From the NCBI GenBank assembly GCA_025266875.1, contig JALLLT010000020.1, positions 1 to 64,000 of the forward strand: a stretch of 64,000 bases of DNA, given 5' to 3'. The notes beneath the pieces were generated by a model. That model had not been told where the DNA came from and did not search any database. It was given only the letters and a program-made list of their open reading frames with translations. The stretch is from Fennellomyces sp. T-0311. Taxonomy: Eukaryota; Mucoromycota; Mucoromycetes; Mucorales; Lichtheimiaceae. The position numbers were made by a program, and so were the translations under genes. Shown in pieces: positions 43,611 through 54,875 of this stretch; position 1 is the stretch's first letter; each line of letters opens with the position of its first letter.

Positions 43611-44756
43611 ATGCCACGCCCTCCGAGAAACATTTTGCCAGGAATGGGTATGATGAACTTCCATGAAGTCACCCAGCCCTCCCCTGAACCGGAATCGCCT
43701 GTCTTGCGTACTTCTATCGCTTCCTCTGTCGCAGGAACTGAAACCCGGGAGCGAACGCCTGAGGTGCCAAGCGAAATGCCCGAAATCCCTGATGATTTTG
43801 GGCCAATTGATGAAAATGTCAGCATCCATTGGAACAGCGCGACGTACCAAGCGCTGCTCGACGTGATGGCCGATCATATAGAGTACTTTATAAGACCCAG
43901 TCCTACCATCTCTTCCGCGCAACGTTGGGAGAACGTGTATCAGGACTTTAAGCTGACCATTATGGCTACTAGCAGAGAATACCCAGAGGATCTGCATTAC
44001 TTCCTCAGTTTTGTTGAAAATATTACCCCAGGAAAGATCGAAAACAAGTGGGGCGCCATCAAAGGCACGTATACCTTGATCCGTAACTACCTTGGATTGA
44101 CAGGCGTTGGCGGCACGGATCCCCGCAACAACTGGGAATATTACGACAAAGTAGGTCGGATTCTGGAAAACGATCCATCGATCCACCCGCAGATTGTCCT
44201 TGAGTCGATGGATGCGGGGAATACTGGCTTCAGTACTCTGACGCACCTTGTCAGAGATGCGACGGTGCAACCTGATGAAGAAACTCAATCAGGGAGCCCT
44301 TTTCTTGAGTGGTCCCTGGCACCCACAACAACAATAGCAGCAATCTCGACACCAGCGCCAACACAGGCAGCGGCACCTCCACCTGCACCCGCAACAGCCT
44401 CAGCTCAGCCAGGAATTGGGCGTGGTCGTCGTGCTGTTTTGGACGTCGATGGGGTTCGTCAAACCCTCGAGCGATCGAACGAAGAGTTCCATAGCATGAC
44501 CCTGTCTGCTATGGATGCTTTGCGCGCGGGTTTGCGTGAGGATCTTGCAGACGATCGTCTCAAGAGGAAGCATGACTTGCAGGAGCACGAGTTGAGGGTA
44601 CTACGACGGCGTCGCCTGGAAGGAATTGCGATCGAGCGACGCCATATAGAGAACCAGCGTTCGGTTAATCGACTTTTGGCTCTCGGTGAAGCGTTGGTTC
44701 GTGTTGCCGGTGGCTACGTAGATGAAGTAGATGAGCAGACATCTGATGACAATTAA
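43611..44756 (+). CDS. Harbinger family 2 Myb/SANT-like DNA-binding protein
   Basis: A single 381-residue frame. After a Pro/Glu-rich leader, residues ~70-190 form a trihelix/Myb-SANT-like region: WNSATYQALLDVMADHIEYF, ISSAQRWENVYQDF and KIENKWGAIKGTYTLIRNYL. An Ala/Pro-rich linker (residues ~240-270) leads to a C-terminal coiled coil (RLKRKHDLQEHELRVLRRRR; NRLLALGEALVRVAGGY). PIF/Harbinger elements need such a partner to bind their ends and bring the transposase into the nucleus. The frame is intact. It is tail-to-tail with the transposase gene, 330 bp apart. Confidence 0.82.
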   Translation: MPRPPRNILPGMGMMNFHEVTQPSPEPESPVLRTSIASSVAGTETRERTPEVPSEMPEIPDDFGPIDENVSIHWNSATYQALLDVMADHIEYFIRPSPTISSAQRWENVYQDFKLTIMATSREYPEDLHYFLSFVENITPGKIENKWGAIKGTYTLIRNYLGLTGVGGTDPRNNWEYYDKVGRILENDPSIHPQIVLESMDAGNTGFSTLTHLVRDATVQPDEETQSGSPFLEWSLAPTTTIAAISTPAPTQAAAPPPAPATASAQPGIGRGRRAVLDVDGVRQTLERSNEEFHSMTLSAMDALRAGLREDLADDRLKRKHDLQEHELRVLRRRRLEGIAIERRHIENQRSVNRLLALGEALVRVAGGYVDEVDEQTSDDN

Positions 44757-45084
44757 GCTATCAATAAACCTTATCGTAATGGCATATGCTAGGTATATAG
44801 ACAGGTAGTGAAGATAGCATCTTCGACTTAGCTAGTAGTCTAGTGAAAGTTATAAGTATGATAGGACATTTCAGTTGCTGTGAATGTATCAAGTTCGTCA
44901 GAGTTTTCGAGTAGTATTGAATAATAATATACTACAGTATTCTTCCTTGCATAATAGCCGTTAGAAGTGAATGAAGCGACTGGATGGGGAGATAACAAGA
45001 TGAGTTCACTAAAAGCAAATGTAACAGTAATAACCTCTTTAGTCCTTCTACGAGTCTTAACATATTCCATAGATTACCGTAATA

Positions 45085-46849
45085 TTAATATGGTGAATAT
45101 CTAGGTACTTGTGATGTGCGGGATGCACGGTATCTCGGTGTTGTCGGCCTTCTGTCATTGCGAACGACTCTCGCAACAAGGCGCTGACGCACACGTCGTC
45201 CCTGCTCCCGCAAGTTGTCCATCTGCCGTCTGACAACGAGATCGGTCTGTTGAGAAACGGCGCGCCTATGGGCAGTCAATGGTGAAATCGAGACATCACC
45301 TCCACTTCTACGCTCTTCTCGGCCTTGGCTCTCACCGCGTGGATTACCGTCAACAAATGCATCATAGCGTCGAATATCCTCCGGTGTTGCTACTTCCTCA
45401 ACATCGTCAACGTATAGACAGATATTATGCAGCACACAACATGCATAAATAGTCTTGGTCATTCTTTCTACGCTGAGCATGTACAAATGCTTCCACATTG
45501 TACGCCAGCGCGTTGTCAAAGCACCAAATGCATGCTCGATTGCCATCCTGGTGCTAGAATGCATTTTGTTGAATGCCCTTTTGGCTGGATCACGTTGTCC
45601 GCGCGGGAATCCTGGAATAACCGTCGGCATCAAAGGAAAAGCAGAATCTGATATGTATGGTAGCATTCGTACGTAAGCCTGCTATACCTTTATAATAATA
45701 TAATATGTTACCAGCAATGATATATGTGTTGCCCATGCACATTCGTTCTGGATGGTTGATTAAGTTCCGACAAAGAATGCTGGACTTAAAGGCACGAGCA
45801 TCGTGCACACGTCCTTATTGCAGATAGTGTTATTAAGTATGTACATACTTTATAAGTAACACTATTACCTGATTCACCGGTTTTTATATAGAGGAACCGG
45901 GTGTCACTATCACACACTGCCAACAGCGAAAGAGATGCATGGCCTTTACGGTCGACGTACATATCCCCATGGTCGCTAGGCTTCTGAATGACCACCAGTT
46001 TACCATCCATAGCACCAATTACGTCAGGCAGTCTTGGGCTTGAGAAGTTGCTTTGTTGAGAAAGCCTTGAGCGATTTCTCTTGTCTGTCGAATATTGGTC
46101 GGCCATGCAATTACTCGGTGGCCCACGCGGATCATTGCATTGTTAAAGCGGTTCGTAAAGTTGTTCATCGAACCGTCTGAAATGCCCATGGTTTCGCACA
46201 TCAAGCGAAAGCCGAAATGCGAGTTTGCGAATCGCCAAAGGACCACTGCAACTTGGATGTGCACTGGATAGCCGTTTTTCGCGACACTCCCAGCGTACTC
46301 TTCGTCATTTGACAGCTCGTTAACTAACTGTTCAAAGGCAGCTAGCGTGATCCGATAATGAGCCTTGAATCGCATACGGCCGGCAGCATCATCGCTCAAT
46401 TCAGGATGCCTAACGCTCCACCAATGATGCGCTTCGTATGGTCGTGATCGTGGTGTTCTGCGTTGTACTGCAGTAACAAACACCGGGCAAGAATGATAGA
46501 TCTCGAAGAAAATGTCACGATTGACGATCCGCATTCTAGTCATCGACTGGAACATCAATTCTGCAACGAGATCGATCGGAATTCGTACGATGGCATCAGC
46601 CAGACGAGCCAGTTCGGCATCCTCTTCCTCAATCTGCTCCATTCTGTCGCGCTCGTATCGCTCCTCTTGCTCTATAGTGTTCTGCATTGTCGTTCGAGCA
46701 GTTTCCAGATAGAAGGAAAACGTAGCAATCGTGCTTGCGATGTTTTGAACGCGGTCCATTAGTAAACGCGAGAAAAAGAGATTAGGACGCGTCTTAGCGC
46801 GTGTCTGGCAGTTTAAAAACTTAATAATCCAGCTCCGCGCCTCGTACAT
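45085..46849 (-). pseudogene. Harbinger family 2 transposase (DDE_Tnp_4), one frameshift
   Basis: The long first exon contains a helical N-terminus (RVQNIASTIATFSFYLETA), then FEQLVNELSNDEEYAG, VAVVLWRFANSHFGFR and ISDGSMNNFTNRFNNAM. A one-base change near 46050 shifts to the frame with LPDVIGAMDGKLVVIQ (first Asp). Introns at about 45868-45815 and 45699-45640 lead to RVHDARAFKSSI, then IIADSAFPLMPTVIPGF. The last exon has MAIEHAFGALTTRWRTMW (Glu), VLHNICLY and a basic tail. All DDE-region motifs are present; the single frameshift may be a real lesion or a sequencing error. The start codon is uncertain. Confidence 0.8.
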
Positions 46850-46939
46850 CCCACGTGATGGTTATACTAAACACGGTATAACTTGTATTCCCTTAAACAG
46901 ACGGGGGCGGTCCTAATTGCCACCTTGTGAGCACCCAAT

Positions 46940-46987
46940 GATATAATTTGGGTTGCACTGGCATATCGTTATATAAAGCGGCCACTG
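46940..46987 (-). repeat. pogo-type terminal repeat
   Basis: Read inward from 46987: CAGTGGCCGCTTTATATAAC then GATATGCC, with TA outside (46988-46989). It resembles the CAGTGGAACC ends of the MITE at 26832. TATAACGATATAA also occurs at 43376-43402, on the other side of the Harbinger insertion. Confidence 0.55.
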
Positions 46988-47458
46988 TAGGCTTAATCAT
47001 GTGCAAATGCAAGGTGGTCATAAAATGAGCTAGAAAGTGAAATTTTTTTTTTACTAAACTATACTTATATTGCCTGCTACCTCCATTCATTTCCCATTTG
47101 AAACTGTTATCGTCACAATATGTGCCGCTTACAACAACAACAATAATAGAGGGTTTTAGGACTTCGTAAAATTGAATTTTACGAACCTTCAAAAGGAAGT
47201 TGGTGTTACTTCAATTAGGGTGAGGCTGTGCAATTTTACCAATCATTTCGTAAAATTGATATTCTGAAAAAGGATGACGGGATGTTTAACCGGTCTAATG
47301 AGAATGCCTTCTGTTCTTTGCCAACCTACCTGACAGCTCAGCCCCCTTCTTGCATTATAAAAAATACAGCTCAGTCTTCTTTTCATCTACATCCTTTACT
47401 TCTTTATTTCTTCAGAAAATATATCACAACTTCTTGATTATTAACGAAACTGAACAAT

Positions 47459-48619
47459 ATGTTCACACGCTGTATGCTGCAGAAGCTGTTGCAGAAGCTG
47501 CTGCACAGCAAGCACGTAATAGCGAGATAACTGCTGAGGTATGTTAAATTTATGCAAAATAAAATTACCTTGTCATTTATTAATTATCTCATCTTCGCAT
47601 ATAAATACAGGCTACTGCCAACATCCAAGAGTTTGTACCTGTTGAAGATGTTTCTGCCTCTGATAATGAAGATGCAACCCCAGTTGCAAAAGTCTATGCG
47701 GCAGTGGCCAACAAGAAGGGCAAGAAAAAATAGAAGAAGAATCAGAAGAAAGTGGCAGAAAATAGCAAGACGAAAAAAAAATATAACTCGGTCAGAAGTA
47801 CTCAACAAGTTAATCTTGGACCATTTTCTGGATATCCAGCCCTTTGTGCAAAAGTATGGGCAAGTAGGACCAGCCTGGATTGAACTGACTATGAAAGTCA
47901 ACGAAGGTGCCAAGAAGCACATTGAACAAGGTCTCATCACAGATAAGGAGATCACAGAAAGATACTGCAGAGATCAGATCGATATCTTAAAAAATGACAA
48001 TGGTCTGTACCTTAAGAAATTGGCAACGTCCAGTGGCCTTGGTGGTCTTCAACCTTCTGCCTTCGAAGAGAAGCTTATAAGTCTCGCTCAAATGGTACGT
48101 GTGGCATTAACAATTGTGGTATCCAAGGTACTAGCTAGTCGGCACTACCGGGTAAACGTATGACGGTACCTGAATAATACATTGACAGCCTTCCGGCTTG
48201 ACTAGATCTTCCAAGAAGTCTAGAAACATTGCCGTGTCGGCTATATGATATGGCATCCTCCCGACCACGGCTATTTGATTATGAGTTTTATCTCGAGCAA
48301 TATAAATAGAGAGAACCGTTAACATAATAAAGACATATTCGATTCTCACAGAACTTACTGTTTTTCTCGATCCATTCTCTCTCACCACAACAATATTTGT
48401 ATCTTATGTTGCTCATAATCATGTAAAAACAATTCGATTGTATAGGTGAAAGATCAAGAGGCGAAGGTCAACAGAGAGAAGGCGATAAAGGACGAGAAAC
48501 AGGAGTGCAAAGACCAGAAAGAGAAGCGAATGATTGCTGCCTCACGCGTTCGTCGCCGACAAGATGATGAAGAGGGCAGCAGTATGGTGCAACTGATCTT
48601 AAACCGACAAAATTTTTAA
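47459..48619 (+). pseudogene. Harbinger family 3 accessory gene, decayed
   Basis: Coding pieces in order: EQYVHTLYAAEAVAEAAAQQ to a GTATGT near 47537; ATANIQEFVPVEDVSASDNE after ACAG near 47611; then a Lys-rich stretch with an in-frame TAG (47731) and a frame change. Next is RSEVLNKLILDHFLDIQPFV, then ITERYCRDQIDILKNDNGLY and LGGLQPSAFEEKLISLAQM to 48093. After an intron occupied by a solo LTR, a charged exon (KDQEAKVNREKAIKDEKQE) ends at 48619. The design, acidic/helical with a conserved central block and charged coiled tail, fits the DNA-binding partner protein of a Harbinger element, but I recognise no clear SANT motif. Confidence 0.45.
48115..48389 (+). repeat. Solo LTR, third family (275 bp)
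   Basis: Starts TGTGGTATCCAAGG and ends CTCTCACCACA, with the 5-bp duplication ACAAT on both sides (48110-48114, 48390-48394). TATA-like ATATAAATAGAGAGAA lies at about 48299. It lies in an intron of the accessory gene. Confidence 0.75.
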
Positions 48620-49410
48620 AGTGTATCTAGTCTGTCAAAAATAAAAGTTTAGAAAAACTAAGCGATAACTTTGATGTATTATCATGTATAGATGAAAAGT
48701 TATGGCTTACATTATGGATAACTGTCGATGTAAAGAAGTAGTTAGCACTTGAAGTTGGTGACTTGAGAGGACTTTTGGCAGGGAAAAGGGTTAAAATGTT
48801 ACAATTCAAATGCAGCGCCGCCATTTGTGTAACAAAAATGGTAGATACGTTACACAAAATCTCTGGATAGCCCAATGATACATCTGCTTTTCATTTTCCA
48901 TTCACTGTCACTACAGTAAAGAGAAAAGGCTGATGGGCCTGACTTCAAAGCTCAAAAGTCTGCTCTTCTGAAACTAGTGGTAAAATCTCATCATAAGTTT
49001 AAGCTCTATCCCAAAAATTAATTATGAAATGAATTCCATAACGCGTTTCTGAGGAATAGCAAAAAGAGAAGCCCACATGCAGTATAATTGTTCCTTTTAA
49101 GTTGCTATAACGCCATCTGCCATCAAATTCTAGACTCAGTCCTATTGCTAATGATTTGGTGCTTTGTGTTGAAGGCTTGGGCATACATTAAGTTCTATGT
49201 AGAACGAACAATAGTTGGTTCTGAGCATGATTAGTTCTTGGAAAAATTACATATTTCACCTCAGAGGTGGCCACAATGAATTGTCTAACCATATATAGAT
49301 GCGGGATTTCAAATCGAAAGTTTGTTACAATTTGAAATTTTGTTGGTTTAAGATCGGTTGCACCATAGCAACACTATTCCTTCTCCTCCTCCTTGAAGAA
49401 AGAAGAGTAA
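48620..49410. other. Harbinger family 3 interior, nothing firm recognised
   Basis: No ORF with a recognisable domain. I looked here on the minus strand for the missing C-terminal half of the family-3 transposase and did not find its motifs. Confidence 0.4.
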
Positions 49411-49419
49411 CCCAAAGAG

Positions 49420-49629
49420 CTCGGCTGGCAATGCTCTTGCCCAGGAAATCGAGGAACTTCCGGCACTTTGCAACACTCATCACGAACATGTGGAAATGGT
49501 AAAGGCAATGCAAGACAGGGTTAGCAACCTGAAAGCTCAAGTTGCATACTTGCAAAACATTATGGCAAGGCAAGGTGCCACAATTCAACACATTTTCAAG
49601 ACACTATATCCTCCTCAGCAACAGCAGTA
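49420..49629 (+). pseudogene. Coiled-coil C-terminal fragment
   Basis: The plus strand reads GNALAQEIEELPALCNTHHE, then VKAMQDRVSNLKAQVAYLQN with leucine heptads, and ends TLYPPQQQQ with a TAA at 49627-49629. It looks like the dimerising tail of an accessory protein. No upstream start is visible. Confidence 0.4.
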
Positions 49630-49768
49630 AACCTTTATATGTAGTTGTTATAGGATGGTATTCAAAATTCTATTCAGAATAAAATAAACGATGTAACACA
49701 AGGATGTGCTACGACTGCATAACCAGTTTATACAAAATGGTATTCAAAACGTTTATTTTATTTTATTA

Positions 49769-51066
49769 CTATGGGTTATTCACCCCTACCATCGCCATTT
49801 CCTCCCCTTCACTCTGCCGTTGCCCATTCACCCATGGCTCATGGTATACTTTCCGTATCTGGCTGATCTTCATCTCAGCGACACGAAAATTATGCAATCT
49901 GAAGATTACACGCAAGATCAGGGAACGTGCAGTATCGTTGGCTGGCAATGGGAGCTTCAATCGTTGGAATCCTGATTGAACTGATCGCATACCCCATTCC
50001 ACCGCTTGCCGGTTCGTTGTAATGACGCGATACCACGATCGTTGCGACTGATCATACTCTCGTGAATTTTGCCTTGGCACTCGCAAGATCTTTGCCGCCA
50101 AGTCGTTGTTGCTTGAGCCATGGAATGCGGAATCAGCAAGAATGCGATAGCCATCAGGTACTCTAGTACGAAGCTTTCTGTAGAGTTCGCCAGCAACAGT
50201 GGAGTCGTGGTAAGCACCAGGTTTGTTATAGCTAATATCCAAGTTAATACGCGCACTTTCTATACAATAGCAATCACAACTCACCTCAGCCAACAGATAC
50301 GGCCGTCTGGTGTAAATACAAGTACTTGAGAGACATATGTTCCGGACCTCCAACCGTTGTAATATGCGTTCTGCTTGTTCGCGTCTCCTGGCTCCTGGAC
50401 TCGAAGCTTGAGCCCGTCAACAAATCCAAACACTCTTTCTAAACCCGGTGCCTTGGCCTCTACCATATGGGCAAAGCGCTGAATGTCTTCACAGCGAGGC
50501 CAGCCAATCATCCATCGTTGGTCGCGTACGGTTTCGAAGAGCTGGTTGAGGGTTCTCAGCCCCTGACCAACACTCCTTGACATGGTCGAATACGAGACAC
50601 CGAAGAAGCATGCCATGGTATCAATCTTCGCCGTTGTATGAAGCCACATCAGAGTCGCCGCCAAAGTCGCCTCCGTACCAAGCATTCGACGACGACCTCA
50701 GCCAGAGGCTGGCGGATAGATGGATGCGAAATGGCTGTGGAGAAGTGCGAAAGATTTTGGATTGAATCCGAACTGGGTAACCCATGTACCAGAGTGTGGA
50801 GTGTGGAGGATACAATAAGCAGCTGAATCAACATGCGGAACAATGGCCTCTCGAACAGTATAGTCTCTTTTGCGTTGTCTGGATGCCCAATCCTTCAGCA
50901 GGAGAATGAAGGTGAGAAAAATGTATTGACTTGCAAAACGTTCAAAGGAAACTAGGTCCATAGGGTTGGGTAAGGAAAGTAGAATGAAAAAACCTGAGCT
51001 GTTTATGTACTTACTTGGATACGGGTATTTGTACGTACCTTTTTCCGCGGATGATTGATTTGTCAT
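49769..51066 (-). pseudogene. Harbinger family 1 transposase, single nonsense codon
   Basis: The N-terminal exons (MTNQSSAEKG near 51066; DWASRQRKRDYTVREAIVPH near 50880) lead to HSHFASIYPPASG, then a TGA at 50698-50700, then the same frame continues GRRRMLGTEATLAATLMWLH. CGA to TGA explains the stop. Next come FFGVSYSTMSRSVGQGLRTL (HTH-like) and ERVFGFVDGLKLRVQEPGD (first Asp). A 53-bp intron (50284-50232) joins ICWL to SYNKPGAYHDSTVAGELY. The rest has ILADSAFHG and NRQAVEWGMRSVQSGFQRL (Glu), ending at 49769. Everything except the stop looks functional. The first intron's exact borders are not resolved. Confidence 0.82.
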
Positions 51067-51591
51067 GAAAGCAATGCGTAGCGGTGTCTGATACATCGGC
51101 CACCGTTTTCAAAAGGAAGGTCTTTGTCAAAGTCGAATAAGCACGGCCTTATTAAATATTCCACTTGTCACCCATTCACTTCTGCTTTTCATAATCTAAA
51201 CTATTCAATAAAGCAAAATGCATGTAGTTATGTGAAATTAACTAAGATATTTTATTTATTTTCACTTGTTCTATCTGAAAAGGAGCAATGATACGGTAAA
51301 AAAAGCAATCTTTGTTGAACACGGTCGAATGACGAAAAAGGAAAAAGAAGTCGATTCGGCCAAGACAGCTAAAAGAGCAATGCACACCCTGCTGCGCTCA
51401 CTCGATAGCAGTCCAGCTCTCTTCATTTCAATTACTAATACGTCGCTCTTCACTTTAATTAGGAAATGCTGAAATACTTAAGCTACTATCCTTGTCAGCT
51501 TGTTGCAGAAACAAAGGTATATAAAGCATACATTTGAACCGCATAAATGTACAATTACCATTCATCCATTTTTACCACTGCAGCTTATACG

Positions 51592-52422
51592 ATGCCCCGT
51601 TCCCTAGGAGCCAAGACTTTCACCCGTGCCGAGACCAAGGTGCTGCTTAATGCTATCCAGGATATTCTTCCGCGAGGTACCAAGGAGTGGAACAAAGTGC
51701 TTGCTCGTTTCAATGCGCAGGTGCCAGAGGGGCGCCGACGAGAGATCGGAGCAATCAAGAGCAAGTACAGAAGATACTTGGCTATGACAGAGCCTACTGG
51801 TAAGACGCTTACATGATAGCTACATAACAATAGTTTAACTAAAACAAATCTTAGGCAATCCGATCGTATCCACCGCGATTGCCCGTGCTCGTGAGATCGA
51901 GGCCTTGATTGACGAACGCATACAAAGCGGCATTATTGACGACAATGCTAACGTCGAGACTGAAGAAGCCAGCAGCGAGCATGAAGACAGTAGCGAGCGC
52001 GAAGACAGTAGCGAGCGCGACGACGGCAGCGAGCAAGACGACGGCAGCGAGCAAGAGTTCTCTGATGCCGAAGTGGGCGTCGTGGAGGATCTGCCTGCTC
52101 CTCGCCGTGCCGCCACGATCCCCGAGCCAATCCACCCCCGTCGCACGATGCTGCACGATGCCCTTGCTCCATTGACCATGCTTGCCGAACGGTTTGCGAC
52201 ACCGCAACCGCAACCGCAGGCGGAAAGCAACTCTTTAGTTTTGGGTGTAAGTGCTTGAAGAAAAAAGAAGGAACCAAAGAAACTTACACGCATTCATAGA
52301 ATTTGACGCTTCTTATATCATTGGTTCAGGAACTCAACCGCAAGGTTGATCGTCTGGGTGATGACATTTCGTCTTTAGATGCGTCTTTCTCGCTTTTCCG
52401 TGAGGAGATGCTTCGTCGTTAG
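51592..52422 (+). CDS. Harbinger family 1 Myb/SANT-like protein
   Basis: Exons 51592-51799, 51855-52246 and 52330-52422 join in phase to 230 residues. The N-terminal Myb/SANT-like domain (residues ~5-65) has KTFTRAETKVLLNAIQDIL, KEWNKVLARFNAQV and IGAIKSKYRRYLAM. A long acidic Ser/Glu/Asp stretch follows (residues ~105-140, repeated SSERED/GSEQDD units). The C-terminus is a short coiled coil, ELNRKVDRLGDDISSLDASF. It is the expected DNA-binding partner of the Harbinger transposase and is divergent from it. I chose the ATG at 51592 over 51547 because the domain starts right after it. The gene looks intact. Confidence 0.85.
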
Positions 52423-52705
52423 TTCCTTTTTTGTTTTTTCTTTATATTTCACATTTTTTTTATGTTTGTATAACTGTTGGGATATGGAGTACCCTCCCCC
52501 CCACCCCATAAATTTTTTTGGTTATGGTGAATAAACACTATGTTGTGAGCGGGGAAACAATGTTTATAGGACTTGATTTTAGAGTTTATCGAGGGGGTAA
52601 TAAGGTTTATTTTCGCCCCAATTAGGAAACGTGGCACCGAGGCACCGTTTATTTTATTTTATTCGGGGTGAATAACGAATTTTGAATACCATCCATAAAC
52701 TAAAT

Positions 52706-52780
52706 TTATAAGTATAAGTATAAGTATAAGTATAAGTATAAGTATAAGTATAAGTATAAGTATAAGTATAAGTATAAGTG
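52706..52780 (+). repeat. (TATAAG)n hexanucleotide microsatellite, ~12 units
   Basis: Uninterrupted TATAAG units between two Harbinger termini. The Tyr-Thr run in the minus-strand ORF 52654-52908 is a translation of it. Confidence 0.93.
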
Positions 52781-52786
52781 GATAGT

Positions 52787-53997
52787 GGATGGTATTCAAA
52801 ATTCATTATTCGCCCTGAATAAAATAAAATAAATGGTGGCTCGGTGCCACGTTTCCTAATTGGAACGAAAATAAACCTTACTACCCCCTCTATAAACTCT
52901 AAAATCAAGTCCTATAAACATTGTTTCTCCGCCCACAACATAGTGTTTATTCATCATAATCAAAAAAATTTATAGGGTGGGGGGGAGGGTACTCCATTTC
53001 CACCTGTTATATAAACATAAAAAAATATGTGAAATACAGAGAAAAAAAACTAAAAACTAACAACGAAGTACCACCTCACAGAGAAGCGAGAAAGATGAGT
53101 CCAAAGACAAAATGTCATCACCTAGGCGATCTACCTTGTGGTTGAGTTTCTGAACTAACGATATAAGAAGCGTCAAGTTCTATAAATGCACGTAAGTTTC
53201 TTCACTTTTTTTTTCCTTCAAGTACTTACACCCAATCCCAAAGGGTTGCTTTCTGCCTGTGGTTGCATTTGCGGTGTCGCAAGCCACTTGGCAAGCATGG
53301 TTAATGGAACAAGGGCAGCATGAAAGTTTTAGTAGTAAAAATGGATGAATGGTACTTGAATATTTACGCTGTTCAAATGTATGGCTTATATACCTTTTGC
53401 TTCTATGGATACACTGACAAGGACAGTAGCTTAAGTATTTCAGCATATCGTAATTAAAGTGAAGAACGATAGATTAGTAATTGAAGTGAGAAGTACTGGA
53501 CTGGTATCGAGTGAGCGCGCCAGTGTGTGTACTCTTCTTTTAGATGTCTTGGCCGAATCAACTTCTTTTTCCTTTTTTATCATTTGACCGTGTTCAACAA
53601 AGATTGCTTTTCTTTTTACTGTATCATTGACCTTTTCAGATAGAAAAAGCGAATGGGGTATGCGATCGGTTCAATCAGGATTCCAACAATTGAAGCTCTC
53701 ATTGCCAGCCAGCGATACCGCACGTTCTCTGATCTTGCGTGTAATCTTCAGATTGCATAATTTTCGTGTCGCTGAGATGAAGATCAGCTAGATATGGAAA
53801 GTATACCTTGAGCCACGGGTGAATGGGCAATGGCAGAGTAAAGGGGAGGAATTGGCAATGGTAGGGGTGAATAACCCATAGTAATAAAATATAATAAACG
53901 TTTTGAATACCATTTTGTATAAACTGGTTATGCAATCGTAGCACATCCTTGTGTTACATCGTTTATTTTACTCTGAATAGAATTTTGAATACCATCC
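52787..53997 (-). mobile_element. Internally deleted Harbinger family 1 derivative (1.21 kb)
   Basis: Nearly identical to 4929-6140 in inverted orientation, with the same TIR (GGATGGTATTCAAAATTC) and the same internal deletions. Flanks are AGT and AAT, so the duplication is not perfect. It interrupts the family-3 transposase gene after its third exon. Confidence 0.88.
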
Positions 53998-54079
53998 AAT
54001 TACACACACATCTCCATTATTAACAACATCACGCTGTTGAAACATCAGTTCCAGTTGTATACTTACTTTGTGCCCATTA

Positions 54080-54786
54080 TACAATAGCTTCTAGTCCTCG
54101 ATTGGTCTGCAAATACCTCTAACAGTACCATCGAGAAAGCCGATGCAATTATCAAGTGATGCTCCTATACAGAGAAATACAACTACTAGTTATACTTTAA
54201 TGGATCATAAGCACCTTACTTTATATGGAGTGCTACCTTTGCTATGAATAGCATTTGCAAACCGATGAAGCTTGTGTGGTGTGAATTGGCACTCGGCAAA
54301 TTCCAACAATGCAGCATACTTGTCATAAAGGTAATCAATGACACCATTGAAGATGATGCACAGTGCGGCTTCAGATCGATCAAACAAGTCGTCCATGTCG
54401 CAGTAGCGTTGTGGGTACGCAAGCCGACGCAGACAAATGGCAATTGCTTCTTCAGTAAGGACCCGAAAACGAGCACGAATGGTTTCTTTGTTGAAAGTAA
54501 GAGATGGTGGTAGCTCCATCGCTCAAATTATTGTTCTGATCTATTGATATGGCGGATTAATTTATATTTGAAAAACTATATAAGTTGGTAAGTACTTCAT
54601 GGCTTCTGTTTTATGTATCTGTGCCTTAGTAGAGCGAAACTTTTTGAGACACTTTCTGTCCGGAATGTTATCTAAATTAAACATCTTTCTTGGTTCTCTC
54701 TCAGCGAACTGTCTATAAATTCTGTGCTCCAAAAGAGCTTCGTAGCCAAGAAGATTTTGGTCAAGAGCTTCAGCATAGCTGGACAT
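54080..54786 (-). pseudogene. Harbinger family 3 transposase, 5' part
   Basis: Exon 1 from ATG 54786 (MSSYAEALDQNLLGYEALLE) ends FRSTKAQ. The donor that is GTACGT in the 4059 copy is here ATACAT, so the splice site is lost. Exon 2 begins IRTII and has a TGA at 54523-54525 before MELPPSLTFNKET. Exon 3 (54164-54080) reads SLDNCIGFLDGTVRGICRP, with the first catalytic Asp in GFLDGT, then a TAG at 54091-54093 and LLYNGHK before GTAAGT. The following exons are cut off by the deleted Harbinger derivative. Three lesions are each one transition: donor G to A; one or two C-to-T stops. Confidence 0.8.
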
Positions 54787-54875
54787 GTTGAATTCGTAAA
54801 AAATGGGGATAAAAAAAGGACAAAGCCAAAAAACAGCATGGCAGCTGTGATTGTGCTTTTAGTAGATGAGCCTCG

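Larger units (their letters stand above)
43403..46936 (+). mobile_element. PIF/Harbinger element, family 2 (3.5 kb, two genes)
   Basis: The ends are GGGTGCTCACAAGGTGGCAA and its complement, flanked by AAT (43400-43402, 46937-46939). A Myb/SANT-like gene (plus) and a DDE_Tnp_4 transposase (minus) converge inside. It sits in the terminal region of a pogo-type element. Confidence 0.88.
49653..52694 (+). mobile_element. PIF/Harbinger element, family 1, full length (3.04 kb)
   Basis: TIR GGATGGTATTCAAAATTC at both ends and the 3-bp duplication ATA (49650-49652, 52695-52697). It contains divergently arranged transposase (minus) and Myb/SANT-like (plus) genes. It is the parent type of the deleted copies at 4929-6140 and 52787-53997. 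Confidence 0.92.

Noticed and set aside
52654..52908. ORF with a long Tyr-Thr repeat
   Set aside because: It is the translation of the (TATAAG)n microsatellite plus a Harbinger end; no gene.
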